DNA of 64,000 nucleotides from Streptomyces sp. NBC_01478 (lineage in GTDB: Bacteria; Actinomycetota; Actinomycetes; Streptomycetales; Streptomycetaceae): the NCBI RefSeq assembly GCF_036227225.1, contig NZ_CP109444.1, forward strand, positions 1,054,001 to 1,118,000, read 5' to 3'. How positions within the stretch are numbered: the stretch's first letter is position 1; every line of letters starts with the position of its first letter. Under the pieces are notes generated by a model, which saw only the letters and a program-made list of their open reading frames with translations, did not search any database and was not told the origin of the DNA. This document shows, one piece after another, positions 61,515 through 64,000 of the stretch. The position numbers were made by a program, and so were the translations under genes.

Positions 61515-62324
61515 CTACTGCTCCTTCAGGCGTTCCTTCATGGCGTCGAGCTTCGTGAGAATGGGATATCCGCTCACGCTCAACGCGTTCCCGTGTCCCG
61601 TCTCGTGGATGTCGAACACGGACTGGATAGCGGCGTAGAAACCCTGGACGTCGAGGCTCTGGTTGACGGCGCGCTTGGCCTGGCGGAGGCCGAAGGACGG
61701 CATTTGGGCGATCCGCTGGGCCAACTGCATTGCCTCGGTGTCCAGTTGGTCGAGGGGGACGACCTTGTTCACCATGCCGACCTGCTCCGCCTCCTCGGCG
61801 GTGACGGCCCGTCCGGTGAAGAGGATCTCCTTCGCCTTGCGCGGGCCCAACTCCCAGGTGTGGCCGTGGTATTCGACTCCCCCGATGCCCATGTGCACGA
61901 CGGGGTCGGAGAATTCGGCGTTCTCGGCGGCCACGATCAGGTCGCAGGGCCAGCACAGCATCAGTCCGCCCGCGATGCACTTGCCCTGGACCGCGGCGAT
62001 CGACGGCTTGGGGACGTTGCGCCAGCGCAGCGTGTATTCCAGGTACCGGCGGGATTCCGCGCTGTAGATCCACTCCAGGGTGATCTCGTTCGGCGCAGGC
62101 CAGCGGTCCTTGAGGTCGTGGCCGGAGGAGAAGTGCTTCCCGTTGCCCCGCAGGAGGATCACCTTGACCTCCTCGTCGGCGGCGGCCCGGCTCCAGGCGA
62201 CGTCCAACGCGTCGAGGAGAACCGCGTTCTGGGCATTGGCGACCTCGGGCCGGTTCAGGGTGATGACCGCGACCTTGTTGTCGACCTCGTAGAGGACCTC
62301 GTCCGTGTCCGCTGTGTCTGTCAT
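61515..62324 (-). CDS. Enoyl-CoA hydratase/isomerase family protein
   Basis: A 269-residue crotonase-fold protein with the oxyanion-hole motif KHFSSGHDLKDR. Both hydratase glutamates are replaced (Met122 in AGGLMLCW and Val142 in DPVVHMG). The segment MGIGGVEYHGHTWELGPRKAKEILFTG supplies a Glu and two His that could act instead. It is probably a specialised lyase or isomerase. It sits downstream of the paired acyl-CoA dehydrogenases on the minus strand, with 21 bases to the 62346 gene. Confidence 0.87.
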   Translation of the reverse strand: MTDTADTDEVLYEVDNKVAVITLNRPEVANAQNAVLLDALDVAWSRAAADEEVKVILLRGNGKHFSSGHDLKDRWPAPNEITLEWIYSAESRRYLEYTLRWRNVPKPSIAAVQGKCIAGGLMLCWPCDLIVAAENAEFSDPVVHMGIGGVEYHGHTWELGPRKAKEILFTGRAVTAEEAEQVGMVNKVVPLDQLDTEAMQLAQRIAQMPSFGLRQAKRAVNQSLDVQGFYAAIQSVFDIHETGHGNALSVSGYPILTKLDAMKERLKEQ

Positions 62325-62345
62325 GGGTCCTGTCTTCCGTCGGCT

Positions 62346-63494
62346 CTATCGGGGCAGGCCGAGGATGCGCTCGGCGATGATGTTGCGCTGGATCTCGGAG
62401 GTGCCGCCGGCGATGGTCCCGCCGAAGCTGCGCGCGTACCGCTCGAACCAACTGGCCGTGAACGCCCCCAGGTTCATATGGGTGTACGGTCCCGTCTGCA
62501 CCGGATGCCGCAGCGCCTCGGCCCCGTGGTGTTCGAGGGCGTGCAGTTCGGCGCTCTGCGCGGCCTCGGAGCCGAGCAGCTTGAGCACCGAGATCTCCAC
62601 CGGGTTCCGGTCGGGTCCGAGCAGCCGGTAACCGAGCAACCGCAGTGCCTGGACGTCCATTTGGAGCGTCGCGTACCACTCCTCGGCGCAGGCGGAGTCC
62701 TGGATCAGGCCGTCCATCCGCTCGGCGTAGTGCACCCACAGCAGGGTCCGTTCATGGCCGAGCGATCCGTTGGCCACGCGCCAGCCCTCGTTGAGGGGGC
62801 CGACGAGGTTCTCCTTCGGGACCCGGACGTCGGTGAAGAACACCTCGTTGAAGTCGAGGTCGTCGGGTGCGGCGATCGATCCGAACGGCCGCCTGACCAG
62901 GCCTTCGGAGTCGGTGGGGACGAGCAGGACGCTGATGCCCTTGTGCTTGGGCGCGTCGGGGTCGGTGCGGACGAAGGTGAGCAGGACGTCGGCGTCGTGC
63001 GCGCCCGAGGTCCACACCTTCTGTCCGTTGACGACGAAGTGGTCACCGTCGAGGACCGCACGGGTGCGCAGCCCGGCGAGGTCCGACCCGGCTCCGGGTT
63101 CGCTCATGCCGAGCGACGCGGTGATCTCGGCGCGCAGCAGGGGGACGGCCCAGTCGCGCTTCTGTGCCTCGGTGCCGAAGGTGAGCAGTGAGGCCGCGAT
63201 GATGTTGAGGCCCTGCGGGTTGAAGCTGTGGTAGATCCGCCGCCGGGACAACTCCTCCAGATGCGCGACCACTTGGGGCAGGGTGGCGTTGCGGCCGCCG
63301 TACTCGGGCGGCTGGGCGGGGAGCAGCCAGCCGGCGTCGAAGAGCTTGCGCTGCCAGCGCCGGGCCCAATCCGGTATGTGCGCACTGGACTTGGAGCGGA
63401 CCGTGGCCTCTTCGGGGGTGGGCAGGTGGGCGTCGAGGAAGTCGCTGAAATCGGCGCGGAACTTCTCGACCTCGGGGTCGGGGGCCAGCCTCAT
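62346..63494 (-). CDS. Acyl-CoA dehydrogenase, large subunit of a paired enzyme
   Basis: A 382-residue dehydrogenase: MSEPGAGSDLAGLRTRAV, GQKVWTSGAHDAD, FFTDVRVPKENLVG and C-terminal GGTIAGGTSEIQRNIIAERILGL. Gly replaces the MCAD-type base, while Glu in GHERTLLWV is the likely one. ATG 63494 overlaps the stop of the upstream dehydrogenase (ATGA), the third such pair in the window. The longer open frame upstream is a shadow of the partner gene. Confidence 0.92.
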   Translation of the reverse strand: MRLAPDPEVEKFRADFSDFLDAHLPTPEEATVRSKSSAHIPDWARRWQRKLFDAGWLLPAQPPEYGGRNATLPQVVAHLEELSRRRIYHSFNPQGLNIIAASLLTFGTEAQKRDWAVPLLRAEITASLGMSEPGAGSDLAGLRTRAVLDGDHFVVNGQKVWTSGAHDADVLLTFVRTDPDAPKHKGISVLLVPTDSEGLVRRPFGSIAAPDDLDFNEVFFTDVRVPKENLVGPLNEGWRVANGSLGHERTLLWVHYAERMDGLIQDSACAEEWYATLQMDVQALRLLGYRLLGPDRNPVEISVLKLLGSEAAQSAELHALEHHGAEALRHPVQTGPYTHMNLGAFTASWFERYARSFGGTIAGGTSEIQRNIIAERILGLPR

Positions 63495-64000
63495 ACCAGC
63501 AGCGCCTTCCTGTGCTCGGACGCCGTGCCGAGAAGCAGGTCCCCGGCCTTGGCCCGCTTGAGATGGATCTGCAGCTCGTTCTCCCACGTGTAGCCCATGG
63601 CTCCGAAGAGCTGGAACCCGTTGCGGAAACACACCCGTTGGCAGTCGCCGGCGGCGGCCTTGGCCATCGCGGCGGCCCGGCCGCGGCGCGGGTCGTCCTC
63701 GGCGATGGTGAGCGCGGAGAAGTAGGCGAGCACCTTGGCGCGTTCGATGGCGACGTACATGTCGGCGGCCTTGTGCTTCACGGCCTGGAACGAGCCGATG
63801 GGCACGCCGAACTGGTGCCGTTCCTTCACATGGGCGACGACCAGGTCGAGGATGCGCCGGCAACTGCCGACCGTGCTCACGGCCAGGCCCATGAGGGCCA
63901 GGTCGGGCACGCCGGTGACCAGGTCCGGCACGTCCACCCGGGCAATGTGGAGGGTCGGGTCGAACACGGACAGCCGCTCGGCCGCCAGGTCCTTTCCGTC
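63491..64000 (-). CDS. Acyl-CoA dehydrogenase, partner subunit (5' partial)
   Basis: The C-terminal 169 residues of a dehydrogenase whose start lies beyond the window. The FAD-contact helix HVKERHQFGVPIGSFQAVKHKAADMYV and the final QLFGAMGYTWENELQIHLKRAKAGDLLLG are clear. The open frame runs to the window edge. By position and by similarity to 671-1645 it is the alpha-type half of a heteromeric acyl-CoA dehydrogenase with 62346-63494. Confidence 0.9.
   Translation of the reverse strand, partial: DGKDLAAERLSVFDPTLHIARVDVPDLVTGVPDLALMGLAVSTVGSCRRILDLVVAHVKERHQFGVPIGSFQAVKHKAADMYVAIERAKVLAYFSALTIAEDDPRRGRAAAMAKAAAGDCQRVCFRNGFQLFGAMGYTWENELQIHLKRAKAGDLLLGTASEHRKALLV

Noticed and set aside
61558..61572. 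GAGAATGGGATATCC near the 3' end of the crotonase at 61515-62324
   Set aside because: Right half matches at only half the positions, and the site is within a gene with no downstream start to control.

Overview
High-GC (about 70% by eye), tightly packed actinobacterial chromosome, most likely Streptomyces or a close relative. The signs are many GTG starts, ATGA/GTGA stop-start overlaps, an F420-type oxidoreductase, P450-ferredoxin pairs and a very large set of acyl-CoA catabolic paralogues. About 68 protein genes are called. I saw no rRNA, tRNA, CRISPR array, insertion sequence or phage gene. No gap between genes exceeds 300 bases; the largest, 53137-53372, holds promoters and operators.

Layout. 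(1) 1-9520 (+): beta-oxidation operon (partial crotonase, paired acyl-CoA dehydrogenases, acyl-CoA synthetase, family III CoA-transferase, isomerase-like crotonase, thiolase, third dehydrogenase, atypical SDR). (2) 9522-12852: amidohydrolase and unusual CoA-transferase (-), divergent from a crotonase with an N-terminal extension (+). (3) 19133 down to 12911 (-): fused LivH-LivM permease, LivG and LivF ATPases, two small unknown proteins, amidohydrolase and crotonase. (4) 19272-22463 (+): SnoaL-like protein, dehydrogenase pair, TesB-like thioesterase. (5) 25918-22512 (-) and 25973-27501 (+): divergent synthetase/thiolase/SDR and two-SDR operons. (6) 37364-27870 (-): two synthetases, amidohydrolase, split B12-dependent acyl-CoA mutase, F420-type enzyme, CoA-transferase, VOC protein, SDR. 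(7) 37429-40007 (+): KshB-like reductase, crotonase, inactive-looking alpha/beta hydrolase. (8) 53136 down to 40713 (-): SDR, aldehyde dehydrogenase, CoA-transferase, solute-binding lipoprotein, two P450s with ferredoxins, a DUF35-thiolase fusion, hydrolase, DoxX, 3-hydroxyisobutyrate dehydrogenase-like protein. (9) 53373-57519 (+): SDR, CMD-like protein, Rieske oxygenase, small partner, amidohydrolase. (10) 57551-64000: a TetR module with its own operator, then another crotonase/dehydrogenase set running off the window.

How it fits together. The gene set resembles aerobic breakdown of a cyclic or polycyclic aliphatic compound (steroid- or terpenoid-like): import, P450 and Rieske hydroxylation, CoA activation, beta-oxidation with heteromeric dehydrogenases, aldolytic side-chain cleavage and mutase-dependent finishing steps. 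Signature steroid genes (KstD, HsaA-D, Mce) are not in the window, so the substrate is unknown.

The most striking signal is a shared operator, GAGAAT-N3-ATTCTC. Four perfect and several near-perfect copies lie at almost every operon head between 19.1 and 54.7 kb. Two nearly identical promoters 34 kb apart drive the transporter operon and the operon encoding its likely missing binding protein. Together these suggest one uncharacterised regulon of roughly 45 genes.
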